Positions 47,556 through 59,757 of a stretch of 64,000 bases of DNA are shown here, one piece after another; the stretch's first letter is position 1; each line of letters opens with the position of its first letter. The stretch comes from Halichoerus grypus. Lineage: Eukaryota > Chordata > Mammalia > Carnivora > Phocidae. The notes below the pieces were generated by a model, which was not told the DNA's origin, made no database searches, and saw only the letters and a program-made list of their open reading frames with translations. The stretch spans positions 9,837,163 through 9,901,162 of the forward strand of contig NC_135719.1 in NCBI RefSeq assembly GCF_964656455.1, read 5' to 3'. The position numbers and the translations under genes are program-made.

Positions 47556-47624
47556 TAGGGAGGAGGCAGGGAAGGAGAGACTAAGGGAAAGAGGAAGTGA
47601 GGGAGAAGAAAGAAAAGAAAGACA
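47556..47624 (+). repeat. purine-rich (GA/GGA) low-complexity tract
   Basis: The stretch of about 70 bases is nearly all A and G, with only a few C and T interruptions. Such tracts can form triplex DNA and slip in replication. Confidence 0.7.
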
Positions 47625-47818
47625 ACTTTTCAACCGAGGGTAATTAGTAAACTGAGGGTAAATCTAAATCCACACAATGAGATACTATATATAGCCATTA
47701 AAATAACTATGTGGGTTACTTGATAGCACGTAAAGGTATAGCCATGAAATATGTTTTATAATCTGCTTATACTCAAGAGTATATAGAATATGATCACAAA
47801 TGGTGTATATACGTAAAT

Positions 47819-47834
47819 GTACACACACACACAC
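47819..47834 (+). repeat. (CA)n microsatellite
   Basis: About seven CA units at the end of the L1 relic. Confidence 0.8.
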
Positions 47835-48199
47835 CAAAAAAAAAAAAACCTCTACGAATTTTCAAGTCTGGAAAGAAAAACACCAAACTGTACCAAAAAA
47901 ATTTGCTAGGTAGTCATTTATTCAGAGGTGTACTTTGTTCAGTTTATGCGTAATTCCCAAATTTCTAGAGGGACTGTACATCACAATTCTTAAAACTAAG
48001 ACAAAAAAATGTCTTTCATGAGTCATGAAAACTGAGAACTTCTAGAATAAGAGATAATAAAGTAGAAAGTTAACCATAAAAATAAATCTACCAGCCAAGT
48101 CAGAGTTACATAAAGTTCTGCCAAAATCAGAGCTCACAATGAATGTCCCTTTCACATAATTACTCATCCCAAGCCTTGCTAGAAATGTTCTTGACACAT

Positions 48200-48425
48200 G
48201 TAGAAAGGACTTGTGCCCCAGAATTAAAGATCCATGTTTAAGTCCCAACTCTGCCACACACCAACTGTGTGACCCTGAGCACTCCGTCTCCATGAAACCC
48301 AGTAGTAACAGACCCCACCTCTGAGGGTTGTGGGGATTAAAAAGAAAGAAGGGTATATAGAGTACACAGTACTAAGCCTGGCACGGCAGTCAAAAATGAT
48401 GACAATTATTACCATTATGACTGCT
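48200..48425 (+). mobile_element. MIR relic
   Basis: It is a clear forward MIR: gtttaagtcccaactctgcc, ccaactgtgtgaccctgagc, gggttgtggggattaaaaag, ctaagcctggcacgg. Confidence 0.85.
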
Positions 48426-48449
48426 GCTATCACATATTAATCAAGAAAC

Positions 48450-48570
48450 AAAATCATGAGCATTTTAAGGGCAGCGACCGTGTCTTATTTTTGTTCATCT
48501 CTGGATCCCTGGCACCTAATAGTGTGCCTGACATACAGCACGACCTCATTAAGTGCTTGCTGAATGAAGT
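48450..48570 (+). mobile_element. L2 3' end relic
   Basis: The typical end is seen: aagggcagcgaccgtgtctt, atccctggcacctaatag, gtgcttgctgaatgaa. Confidence 0.75.
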
Positions 48571-48579
48571 ACACCTAAA

Positions 48580-48700
48580 ATTAATTAACCTTCTTGAACG
48601 TCAATTTCCTCCTCTGGCAAATCATAAAAACACCTTGCAGAGGTGAGAATTGGTAAACATAAGACACCTAGTTCAAAAGAGGCTCCTAAAAATTACAGCT
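48580..48700 (+). mobile_element. MIR fragment
   Basis: The phrases ttaaccttcttgaacgtcaa and tttcctcctctggcaaatc, then tgcagaggtgagaattgg, match the forward MIR core. Confidence 0.65.
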
Positions 48701-49004
48701 ATTATAGTGGACTTGTCCCTATAGGTTTCAATAGACACAAAAGCTGAAAGGAGAAAATAGACATAATTTTTTCTCTGAATTTCCTTTCATATTTGGGTCC
48801 ATTATTTTTATTTAGACTCAGGAGTGAAAATTCTGTCTTTCCAGGCACATATCCTAGCAGCCTAACTATTAAAGTGGTAATTTTTAGACTGTCACAATCA
48901 CTTTTGGCAATTTAGAATCCGTGAGCTTGGGACATGATATATACAAATATGGACCATGAAGACCAATAAATCAGTATTTCCTGGGGCTCCAAATGAAAAC
49001 TTTT

Positions 49005-49194
49005 TTTTTTTTAAGATTTTATTTATTTATTTGACAGAGACAGAGAGCACAAGCAGGAGGAACACCAGAGGGAGAGGGAGAAGCAGACTCTCCACTGAGC
49101 AGGGAGCCTGATACAGGGCTCGATTCCAGGACCCCGAGATCATGACCTGAGCTGAAGGCAGACGCTTAACCAACTGAGCCACCCAGGCGCCCCT
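49005..49194 (-). mobile_element. Can-SINE
   Basis: It is a full-length reverse-complement, near-consensus copy (gagccacccaggcgcccc). A 14-bp duplication, aaatgaaaactttt, lies at 48991-49004 and 49195-49208. Confidence 0.97.
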
Positions 49195-49500
49195 AAATGA
49201 AAACTTTTAAGTTGACCTCAATTGGGAAGCACAAGAAAAACCAACATGATTTCTATATATGTGACCAAATGAATTATTAAGGAAGTCTAAGATTCATGAA
49301 AGTATTTACCTAAAAAGTATTTTCTTCACAAAAATCATAACAAATGGGAATGCAGTTTAAGAAGAAAAGCAGATCGTCAAGAGGAAATAAAATCACTAGG
49401 TTCTATGCAGAGAAGTGAAAAAACTACTGACATGAAACCAGAAATCATTTCATATAAGTCGTAACATTCTTGTACTGGTATTGAGAGAGAAACAGTCATC

Positions 49501-49523
49501 GGGGGCGGGGGGGGAGTGGGGGG
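49501..49523 (+). other. G-rich tract, potential G-quadruplex
   Basis: G-runs of 5, 8 and 6 are separated by short loops. The eight-base run can be split into two tracts, which meets a four-tract quadruplex pattern. It lies 0.85 kb before the minisatellite. Confidence 0.45.
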
Positions 49524-50096
49524 AAAGCCTTACCATTAGGGAGAAGAACTCAAAAAACTGCCCAGATCAGTCATTTGTGCAGCTTTGCTTAACTTCCCAT
49601 GTCTAATTTGACAGAAACCTTGAATTTCATACAAAAGTGCTTAATAGAAGGTTTGTGGTCCTATTTCTGCAACGATTTCCGTTGAAAGGCAAAAAGGCTA
49701 CTCAGCATTTGTTTGTTGTGAGTTAAAGTTTTTGGTTCCGTATCCTTGAAACATACCATGCGGCGATTTACAGAGACGTCTCATGGTTTACAGTATTACA
49801 CGCTGGAGTAAAAATACTATTTAAGAATCCCTATTAAGAAATGATAGTTTTGTAGTACTTTCAAGACTAGAATAAGCATATTCAAGTGAAGCGGGGGTAA
49901 ATATTACCTTATATGGGTTATATTTCAGTGAAATTTTAGTTTAAAAAACGATGAATGAAAAGAATGCCAAAATCTTGCTATTCTCTAGAATCTGGCATAA
50001 TGGGTACACAAGGGTCAATTCTATTGTTCTGTTTGAGGGTTTTTCTGAGTATGTTTTAAAATTATTATATAACATTTCTTAAAAATTAGGCAGACA

Positions 50097-50303
50097 GGGG
50101 CGCCTGGGTGGCTCAGTCGTTAAGCGTCTGCCTTCGGCTCAGGTCATGATCCCAGGGTCCTGGGATCGAGCCCCACATCGGGCTCCCTGCTCCGCAGGAA
50201 GCCTGCTTCTCCCTCTCCCACTCCCCCTGCTTGTGTTCCCTCTCTTGCTGTGTCTCTCTCTGTCAAATAAATAAATAAAATCTTTAAAAAAAAAAAAAAA
50301 AAC
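50097..50303 (+). mobile_element. Can-SINE next to the minisatellite
   Basis: It is one of the cleanest copies in the window, matching the arctoid-type body (cccactccccctgcttgtgt) with an (AAAT)n and A18-type tail. A 12-bp duplication, attaggcagaca, lies at 50085-50096 and 50304-50315. Its end is about 70 bp from the first minisatellite unit. Confidence 0.97.
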
Positions 50304-51962
50304 ATTAGGCAGACAAACCCCACCTAAAGTCTGTCAGTATTGAGTTGCCGAACAGATTAAAATGTAAAGTGACAGAGACCTGCACTGACCAAGCTCAGAA
50401 ACCAGGCGAGACTGTACAGATTCTACCAGCGACAGAGACCTGCACTGACCAAGCTCAGAAACCAGGTGAGACTGTACAGACTCTACCAGCGACAGAGACC
50501 TGCACTGACCAAGCTCAGAAACCAGGCGAGATTGTACAGATTCTACCAGCGACAGAGACCTGCACTGACCAAGCTCAGAAACCAGGCGAGACTGTACAGA
50601 TTCTACCAGCGACAGAGACCTGCACTGACCAAGCTCAGAAACCAGGCGGGACTGTACAGATTCTACCAGCGACAGAGACCTGCACTGACCAAGCTCAGAA
50701 ACCAGGCGAGACTGTACAGACTCTACCAGCGACAGAGACCTGCACTGACCAAGCTCAGAAACCAGGCGAGACTGTACAGATTCTACCAGCGACAGAGACC
50801 TGCACTGACCAAGCTCAGAAACCAGGTGAGACTGTACAGATTCTACCAGCGACAGAGACCTGCACTGACCAAGCTCAGAAACCAGGCGGGATTGTACAGA
50901 TTCTACCAGCGACAGAGACCTGCACTGACCAAGCTCAGAAACCAGGCGAGACTGTACAGATTCTACCAGCGACAGAGACCTGCACTGACCAAGCTCAGAA
51001 ACCAGGCGAGATTGTACAGATTCTACCAGCGACAGAGACCTGCACTGACCAAGCTCAGAAACCAGGCGAGACTGTACAGATTCTACCAGCGACAGAGACC
51101 TGCACTGACCAAGCTCAGAAACCAGGTGAGACTGTACAGATTCTACCAGCGACAGAGACCTGCACTGACCAAGCTCAGAAACCAGGCGAGATTGTACAGA
51201 TTCTACCAGCGACAGAGACCTGCACTGACCAAGCTCAGAAACCAGGCGAGACTGTACAGATTCTACCAGCGACAGAGACCTGCACTGACCAAGCTCAGAA
51301 ACCAGGCGAGACTGTACAGATTCTACCAGCGACAGAGACCTGCACTGACCAAGCTCAGAAACCAGGTGAGATTGTACAGATTCTACCAGCGACAGAGACC
51401 TGCACTGACCAAGCTCAGAAACCAGGCGGGATTGTACAGATTCTACCAGCGACAGAGACCTGCACTGACCAAGCTCAGAAACCAGGCGAGACTGTACAGA
51501 TTCTACCAGCGACAGAGACCTGCACTGACCAAGCTCAGAAACCAGGGGAGACTGTACAGATTCTACCAGCGACAGAGACCTGCACTGACCAAGCTCAGAA
51601 ACCAGGTGAGACTGTACAGATTCTACCAGCGACAGAGACCTGCACTGACCAAGCTCAGAAACCAGGCGAGACTGTACAGATTCTACCAGCGACAGAGACC
51701 TGCACTGACCAAGCTCAGAAACCAGGCGAGACTGTACAGATTCTACCAGCGACAGAGACCTGCACTGACCAAGCTCAGAAACCAGGCGAGACTGTACAGA
51801 TTCTACCAGCGACAGAGACCTGCACTGACCAAGCTCAGAAACCAGGCGAGACTGTACAGATTCTACCAGCGACAGAGACCTGCACTGACCAAGCTCAGAA
51901 ACCAGGCGAGACTGTACAGATTCTACCAGCGACAGAGACCTGCACTGACCAAGCTCAGAAAC

Positions 51963-52081
51963 CAGGCGAGACTGTACAGATTTACCAGCGACAGAGACCT
52001 GCACTGACCAAGCTCAGAAACCAGGCGAGACTGTACAGATTTACCAGCGACAGAGACCTGCACTGACCAAGCTCAGAAACC
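51963..52081 (+). repeat. paired 59-bp units, block boundary 1
   Basis: Two successive units read cagatttaccagc, one base short of the usual unit. The next unit restarts with the CAGGTGAGATTG type. The pair shifts the reading frame by two bases, which ends the open frames on both strands. Confidence 0.95.
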
Positions 52082-55000
52082 AGGTGAGATTGTACAGATT
52101 CTACCAGCGACAGAGACCTGCACTGACCAAGCTCAGAAACCAGGCGAGACTGTACAGATTCTACCAGCGACAGAGACCTGCACTGACCAAGCTCAGAAAC
52201 CAGGTGAGACTGTACAGATTCTACCAGCGACAGAGACCTGCACTGACCAAGCTCAGAAACCAGGCGAGATTGTACAGATTCTACCAGCGACAGAGACCTG
52301 CACTGACCAAGCTCAGAAACCAGGCGAGACTGTACAGATTCTACCAGCGACAGAGACCTGCACTGACCAAGCTCAGAAACCAGGCGAGATTGTACAGATT
52401 CTACCAGCGACAGAGACCTGCACTGACCAAGCTCAGAAACCAGGTGAGATTGTACAGATTCTACCAGCGACAGAGACCTGCACTGACCAAGCTCAGAAAC
52501 CAGGCGAGACTGTACAGATTCTACCAGCGACAGAGACCTGCACTGACCAAGCTCAGAAACCAGGCGAGATTGTACAGATTCTACCAGCGACAGAGACCTG
52601 CACTGACCAAGCTCAGAAACCAGGCGAGACTGTACAGATTCTACCAGCGACAGAGACCTGCACTGACCAAGCTCAGAAACCAGGGGAGATTGTACAGATT
52701 CTACCAGCGACAGAGACCTGCACTGACCAAGCTCAGAAACCAGGCGAGACTGTACAGATTCTACCAGCGACAGAGACCTGCACTGACCAAGCTCAGAAAC
52801 CAGGCGAGATTGTACAGATTCTACCAGCGACAGAGACCTGCACTGACCAAGCTCAGAAACCAGGCGGGATTGTACAGATTCTACCAGCGACAGAGACCTG
52901 CACTGACCAAGCTCAGAAACCAGGCGAGATTGTACAGATTCTACCAGCGACAGAGACCTGCACTGACCAAGCTCAGAAACCAGGCGGGATTGTACAGATT
53001 CTACCAGCGACAGAGACCTGCACTGACCAAGCTCAGAAACCAGGCGAGACTGTACAGATTCTACCAGCGACAGAGACCTGCACTGACCAAGCTCAGAAAC
53101 CAGGCGAGACTGTACAGATTCTACCAGCGACAGAGACCTGCACTGACCAAGCTCAGAAACCAGGCGAGACTGTACAGATTCTACCAGCGACAGAGACCTG
53201 CACTGACCAAGCTCAGAAACCAGGCGAGATTGTACAGATTCTACCAGCGACAGAGACCTGCACTGACCAAGCTCAGAAACCAGGCGAGACTGTACAGATT
53301 CTACCAGCGACAGAGACCTGCACTGACCAAGCTCAGAAACCAGGCGAGATTGTACAGATTCTACCAGCGACAGAGACCTGCACTGACCAAGCTCAGAAAC
53401 CAGGGGAGACTGTACAGACTCTACCAGCGACAGAGACCTGCACTGACCAAGCTCAGAAACCAGGGGAGACTGTACAGATTCTACCAGCGACAGAGACCTG
53501 CACTGACCAAGCTCAGAAACCAGGCGAGATTGTACAGATTCTACCAGCGACAGAGACCTGCACTGACCAAGCTCAGAAACCAGGCGGGATTGTACAGATT
53601 CTACCAGCGACAGAGACCTGCACTGACCAAGCTCAGAAACCAGGCGAGATTGTACAGATTCTACCAGCGACAGAGACCTGCACTGACCAAGCTCAGAAAC
53701 CAGGCGAGATTGTACAGATTCTACCAGCGACAGAGACCTGCACTGACCAAGCTCAGAAACCAGGCGAGATTGTACAGATTCTACCAGCGACAGAGACCTG
53801 CACTGACCAAGCTCAGAAACCAGGCGGGATTGTACAGATTCTACCAGCGACAGAGACCTGCACTGACCAAGCTCAGAAACCAGGTGAGATTGTACAGATT
53901 CTACCAGCGACAGAGACCTGCACTGACCAAGCTCAGAAACCAGGCGGGATTGTACAGATTCTACCAGCGACAGAGACCTGCACTGACCAAGCTCAGAAAC
54001 CAGGCGGGATTGTACAGATTCTACCAGCGACAGAGACCTGCACTGACCAAGCTCAGAAACCAGGCGGGATTGTACAGATTCTACCAGCGACAGAGACCTG
54101 CACTGACCAAGCTCAGAAACCAGGGGAGACTGTACAGACTCTACCAGCGACAGAGACCTGCACTGACCAAGCTCAGAAACCAGGGGAGACTGTACAGATT
54201 CTACCAGCGACAGAGACCTGCACTGACCAAGCTCAGAAACCAGGGGAGACTGTACAGACTCTACCAGCGACAGAGACCTGCACTGACCAAGCTCAGAAAC
54301 CAGGGGAGACTGTACAGACTCTACCAGCGACAGAGACCTGCACTGACCAAGCTCAGAAACCAGGCGAGACTGTACAGATTCTACCAGCGACAGAGACCTG
54401 CACTGACCAAGCTCAGAAACCAGGCGAGACTGTACAGATTCTACCAGCGACAGAGACCTGCACTGACCAAGCTCAGAAACCAGGGGAGACTGTACAGATT
54501 CTACCAGCGACAGAGACCTGCACTGACCAAGCTCAGAAACCAGGTGAGACTGTACAGATTCTACCAGCGACAGAGACCTGCACTGACCAAGCTCAGAAAC
54601 CAGGCGAGACTGTACAGATTCTACCAGCGACAGAGACCTGCACTGACCAAGCTCAGAAACCAGGCGAGACTGTACAGATTCTACCAGCGACAGAGACCTG
54701 CACTGACCAAGCTCAGAAACCAGGCGAGACTGTACAGATTCTACCAGCGACAGAGACCTGCACTGACCAAGCTCAGAAACCAGGCGAGACTGTACAGATT
54801 CTACCAGCGACAGAGACCTGCACTGACCAAGCTCAGAAACCAGGCGAGACTGTACAGATTCTACCAGCGACAGAGACCTGCACTGACCAAGCTCAGAAAC
54901 CAGGCGAGACTGTACAGATTCTACCAGCGACAGAGACCTGCACTGACCAAGCTCAGAAACCAGGCGAGACTGTACAGATTCTACCAGCGACAGAGACCTG

Positions 55001-55262
55001 CACTGACCAAGCTCAGAAACCAGGCGAGACTGTACAGATTCTACCAGCGACAGAGACCTGCACTGACCAAGCTCAGAAACCAGGTGAGACTGTACAGATT
55101 CTACCAGCGACAGAGACCTGCACTGACCAAGCTCAGAAACCAGGCGAGACTGTACAGATTTACCAGCGACAGAGACCTGCACTGACCAAGCTCAGAAACC
55201 AGGCGAGACTGTACAGATTTACCAGCGACAGAGACCTGCACTGACCAAGCTCAGAAACCAGG
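52082..55262 (+). repeat. higher-order block 2 (53 units)
   Basis: It starts with unit types T-ATT, C-ACT, T-ACT and ends with eight C-ACT units, one T-ACT unit and the 59-bp pair at about 55143-55262. The letters give the base in cagg?gag and the act/att state. Its first 24 and last 14 unit types equal those of the block at 56939-59757. Confidence 0.9.
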
Positions 55263-55560
55263 TGAGATTGTACAGATTCTACCAGCGACAGAGACCTGCA
55301 CTGACCAAGCTCAGAAACCAGGCGAGATTGTACAGATTCTACCAGCGACAGAGACCTGCACTGACCAAGCTCAGAAACCAGGTGAGACTGTACAGATTCT
55401 ACCAGCGACAGAGACCTGCACTGACCAAGCTCAGAAACCAGGCGAGACTGTACAGATTTACCAGCGACAGAGACCTGCACTGACCAAGCTCAGAAACCAG
55501 GCGAGACTGTACAGATTTACCAGCGACAGAGACCTGCACTGACCAAGCTCAGAAACCAGG
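55263..55560 (+). repeat. higher-order block 3 (5 units, 298 bp)
   Basis: This is the smallest block: T-ATT, C-ATT, T-ACT, then a 59-bp pair. It keeps only the start and end signatures of the large blocks, as if the interior had been lost. Confidence 0.9.
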
Positions 55561-56938
55561 TGAGATTGTACAGATTCTACCAGCGACAGAGACCTGCACT
55601 GACCAAGCTCAGAAACCAGGCGAGACTGTACAGATTCTACCAGCGACAGAGACCTGCACTGACCAAGCTCAGAAACCAGGTGAGACTGTACAGATTCTAC
55701 CAGCGACAGAGACCTGCACTGACCAAGCTCAGAAACCAGGCGAGACTGTACAGATTCTACCAGCGACAGAGACCTGCACTGACCAAGCTCAGAAACCAGG
55801 TGAGACTGTACAGATTCTACCAGCGACAGAGACCTGCACTGACCAAGCTCAGAAACCAGGCGAGATTGTACAGATTCTACCAGCGACAGAGACCTGCACT
55901 GACCAAGCTCAGAAACCAGGCGAGACTGTACAGATTCTACCAGCGACAGAGACCTGCACTGACCAAGCTCAGAAACCAGGTGAGATTGTACAGATTCTAC
56001 CAGCGACAGAGACCTGCACTGACCAAGCTCAGAAACCAGGCGAGACTGTACAGATTCTACCAGCGACAGAGACCTGCACTGACCAAGCTCAGAAACCAGG
56101 CGGGATTGTACAGATTCTACCAGCGACAGAGACCTGCACTGACCAAGCTCAGAAACCAGGCGAGATTGTACAGATTCTACCAGCGACAGAGACCTGCACT
56201 GACCAAGCTCAGAAACCAGGCGGGATTGTACAGATTCTACCAGCGACAGAGACCTGCACTGACCAAGCTCAGAAACCAGGCGAGACTGTACAGATTCTAC
56301 CAGCGACAGAGACCTGCACTGACCAAGCTCAGAAACCAGGCGAGACTGTACAGATTCTACCAGCGACAGAGACCTGCACTGACCAAGCTCAGAAACCAGG
56401 CGAGATTGTACAGATTCTACCAGCGACAGAGACCTGCACTGACCAAGCTCAGAAACCAGGCGGGATTGTACAGATTCTACCAGCGACAGAGACCTGCACT
56501 GACCAAGCTCAGAAACCAGGCGAGACTGTACAGATTCTACCAGCGACAGAGACCTGCACTGACCAAGCTCAGAAACCAGGCGAGACTGTACAGATTCTAC
56601 CAGCGACAGAGACCTGCACTGACCAAGCTCAGAAACCAGGCGAGACTGTACAGATTCTACCAGCGACAGAGACCTGCACTGACCAAGCTCAGAAACCAGG
56701 CGAGACTGTACAGATTCTACCAGCGACAGAGACCTGCACTGACCAAGCTCAGAAACCAGGCGAGACTGTACAGATTCTACCAGCGACAGAGACCTGCACT
56801 GACCAAGCTCAGAAACCAGGCGAGACTGTACAGATTTACCAGCGACAGAGACCTGCACTGACCAAGCTCAGAAACCAGGCGAGACTGTACAGATTTACCA
56901 GCGACAGAGACCTGCACTGACCAAGCTCAGAAACCAGG
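55561..56938 (+). repeat. higher-order block 4 (23 units)
   Basis: It starts T-ATT, C-ACT, T-ACT, has an interior with three CGGG-type units, and ends in a run of C-ACT units and a 59-bp pair. Confidence 0.9.
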
Positions 56939-59757
56939 TGAGATTGTACAGATTCTACCAGCGACAGAGACCTGCACTGACCAAGCTCAGAAACCAGGCG
57001 AGACTGTACAGATTCTACCAGCGACAGAGACCTGCACTGACCAAGCTCAGAAACCAGGTGAGACTGTACAGATTCTACCAGCGACAGAGACCTGCACTGA
57101 CCAAGCTCAGAAACCAGGCGAGATTGTACAGATTCTACCAGCGACAGAGACCTGCACTGACCAAGCTCAGAAACCAGGCGAGACTGTACAGATTCTACCA
57201 GCGACAGAGACCTGCACTGACCAAGCTCAGAAACCAGGCGAGATTGTACAGATTCTACCAGCGACAGAGACCTGCACTGACCAAGCTCAGAAACCAGGTG
57301 AGATTGTACAGATTCTACCAGCGACAGAGACCTGCACTGACCAAGCTCAGAAACCAGGCGAGACTGTACAGATTCTACCAGCGACAGAGACCTGCACTGA
57401 CCAAGCTCAGAAACCAGGCGAGATTGTACAGATTCTACCAGCGACAGAGACCTGCACTGACCAAGCTCAGAAACCAGGCGAGACTGTACAGATTCTACCA
57501 GCGACAGAGACCTGCACTGACCAAGCTCAGAAACCAGGGGAGATTGTACAGATTCTACCAGCGACAGAGACCTGCACTGACCAAGCTCAGAAACCAGGCG
57601 AGACTGTACAGATTCTACCAGCGACAGAGACCTGCACTGACCAAGCTCAGAAACCAGGCGAGATTGTACAGATTCTACCAGCGACAGAGACCTGCACTGA
57701 CCAAGCTCAGAAACCAGGCGGGATTGTACAGATTCTACCAGCGACAGAGACCTGCACTGACCAAGCTCAGAAACCAGGCGAGATTGTACAGATTCTACCA
57801 GCGACAGAGACCTGCACTGACCAAGCTCAGAAACCAGGCGGGATTGTACAGATTCTACCAGCGACAGAGACCTGCACTGACCAAGCTCAGAAACCAGGCG
57901 AGACTGTACAGATTCTACCAGCGACAGAGACCTGCACTGACCAAGCTCAGAAACCAGGCGAGACTGTACAGATTCTACCAGCGACAGAGACCTGCACTGA
58001 CCAAGCTCAGAAACCAGGCGAGACTGTACAGATTCTACCAGCGACAGAGACCTGCACTGACCAAGCTCAGAAACCAGGCGAGATTGTACAGATTCTACCA
58101 GCGACAGAGACCTGCACTGACCAAGCTCAGAAACCAGGCGAGACTGTACAGATTCTACCAGCGACAGAGACCTGCACTGACCAAGCTCAGAAACCAGGCG
58201 AGATTGTACAGATTCTACCAGCGACAGAGACCTGCACTGACCAAGCTCAGAAACCAGGGGAGACTGTACAGACTCTACCAGCGACAGAGACCTGCACTGA
58301 CCAAGCTCAGAAACCAGGGGAGACTGTACAGATTCTACCAGCGACAGAGACCTGCACTGACCAAGCTCAGAAACCAGGCGAGATTGTACAGATTCTACCA
58401 GCGACAGAGACCTGCACTGACCAAGCTCAGAAACCAGGCGAGATTGTACAGATTCTACCAGCGACAGAGACCTGCACTGACCAAGCTCAGAAACCAGGCG
58501 AGATTGTACAGATTCTACCAGCGACAGAGACCTGCACTGACCAAGCTCAGAAACCAGGCGAGATTGTACAGATTCTACCAGCGACAGAGACCTGCACTGA
58601 CCAAGCTCAGAAACCAGGCGGGATTGTACAGATTCTACCAGCGACAGAGACCTGCACTGACCAAGCTCAGAAACCAGGCGAGATTGTACAGATTCTACCA
58701 GCGACAGAGACCTGCACTGACCAAGCTCAGAAACCAGGCGGGATTGTACAGATTCTACCAGCGACAGAGACCTGCACTGACCAAGCTCAGAAACCAGGCG
58801 GGATTGTACAGATTCTACCAGCGACAGAGACCTGCACTGACCAAGCTCAGAAACCAGGCGGGATTGTACAGATTCTACCAGCGACAGAGACCTGCACTGA
58901 CCAAGCTCAGAAACCAGGCGAGACTGTACAGATTCTACCAGCGACAGAGACCTGCACTGACCAAGCTCAGAAACCAGGGGAGACTGTACAGATTCTACCA
59001 GCGACAGAGACCTGCACTGACCAAGCTCAGAAACCAGGTGAGACTGTACAGATTCTACCAGCGACAGAGACCTGCACTGACCAAGCTCAGAAACCAGGCG
59101 AGACTGTACAGATTCTACCAGCGACAGAGACCTGCACTGACCAAGCTCAGAAACCAGGCGAGACTGTACAGATTCTACCAGCGACAGAGACCTGCACTGA
59201 CCAAGCTCAGAAACCAGGCGAGACTGTACAGATTCTACCAGCGACAGAGACCTGCACTGACCAAGCTCAGAAACCAGGCGAGACTGTACAGATTCTACCA
59301 GCGACAGAGACCTGCACTGACCAAGCTCAGAAACCAGGCGAGACTGTACAGATTCTACCAGCGACAGAGACCTGCACTGACCAAGCTCAGAAACCAGGCG
59401 AGACTGTACAGATTCTACCAGCGACAGAGACCTGCACTGACCAAGCTCAGAAACCAGGCGAGACTGTACAGATTCTACCAGCGACAGAGACCTGCACTGA
59501 CCAAGCTCAGAAACCAGGCGAGACTGTACAGATTCTACCAGCGACAGAGACCTGCACTGACCAAGCTCAGAAACCAGGTGAGACTGTACAGATTCTACCA
59601 GCGACAGAGACCTGCACTGACCAAGCTCAGAAACCAGGCGAGACTGTACAGATTTACCAGCGACAGAGACCTGCACTGACCAAGCTCAGAAACCAGGCGA
59701 GACTGTACAGATTTACCAGCGACAGAGACCTGCACTGACCAAGCTCAGAAACCAGGT
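56939..59757 (+). repeat. higher-order block 5 (47 units), near-copy of block 2
   Basis: The string of unit types is identical to block 2 for the first 24 units and the last 14. The middle is six units shorter. The displacement between the two starts is about 4,854 bp. Confidence 0.9.

Larger units (their letters stand above)
47430..47850 (+). mobile_element. old L1 (L1ME-like) 3' fragment
   Basis: The phrases ccccagcaattccatttctg, gttgttcatcacagcaatgc and cacacaatgagatactatat are diverged forms of L1 3' sequence. A purine-rich tract and a CA repeat lie within or at its end. Confidence 0.6.

Noticed and set aside
2190..50303. tRNA genes at the SINE heads
   Set aside because: The tRNA-like text is the internal promoter part of Can-SINE copies, followed by SINE bodies and A tails. 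None has a complete cloverleaf gene on its own.
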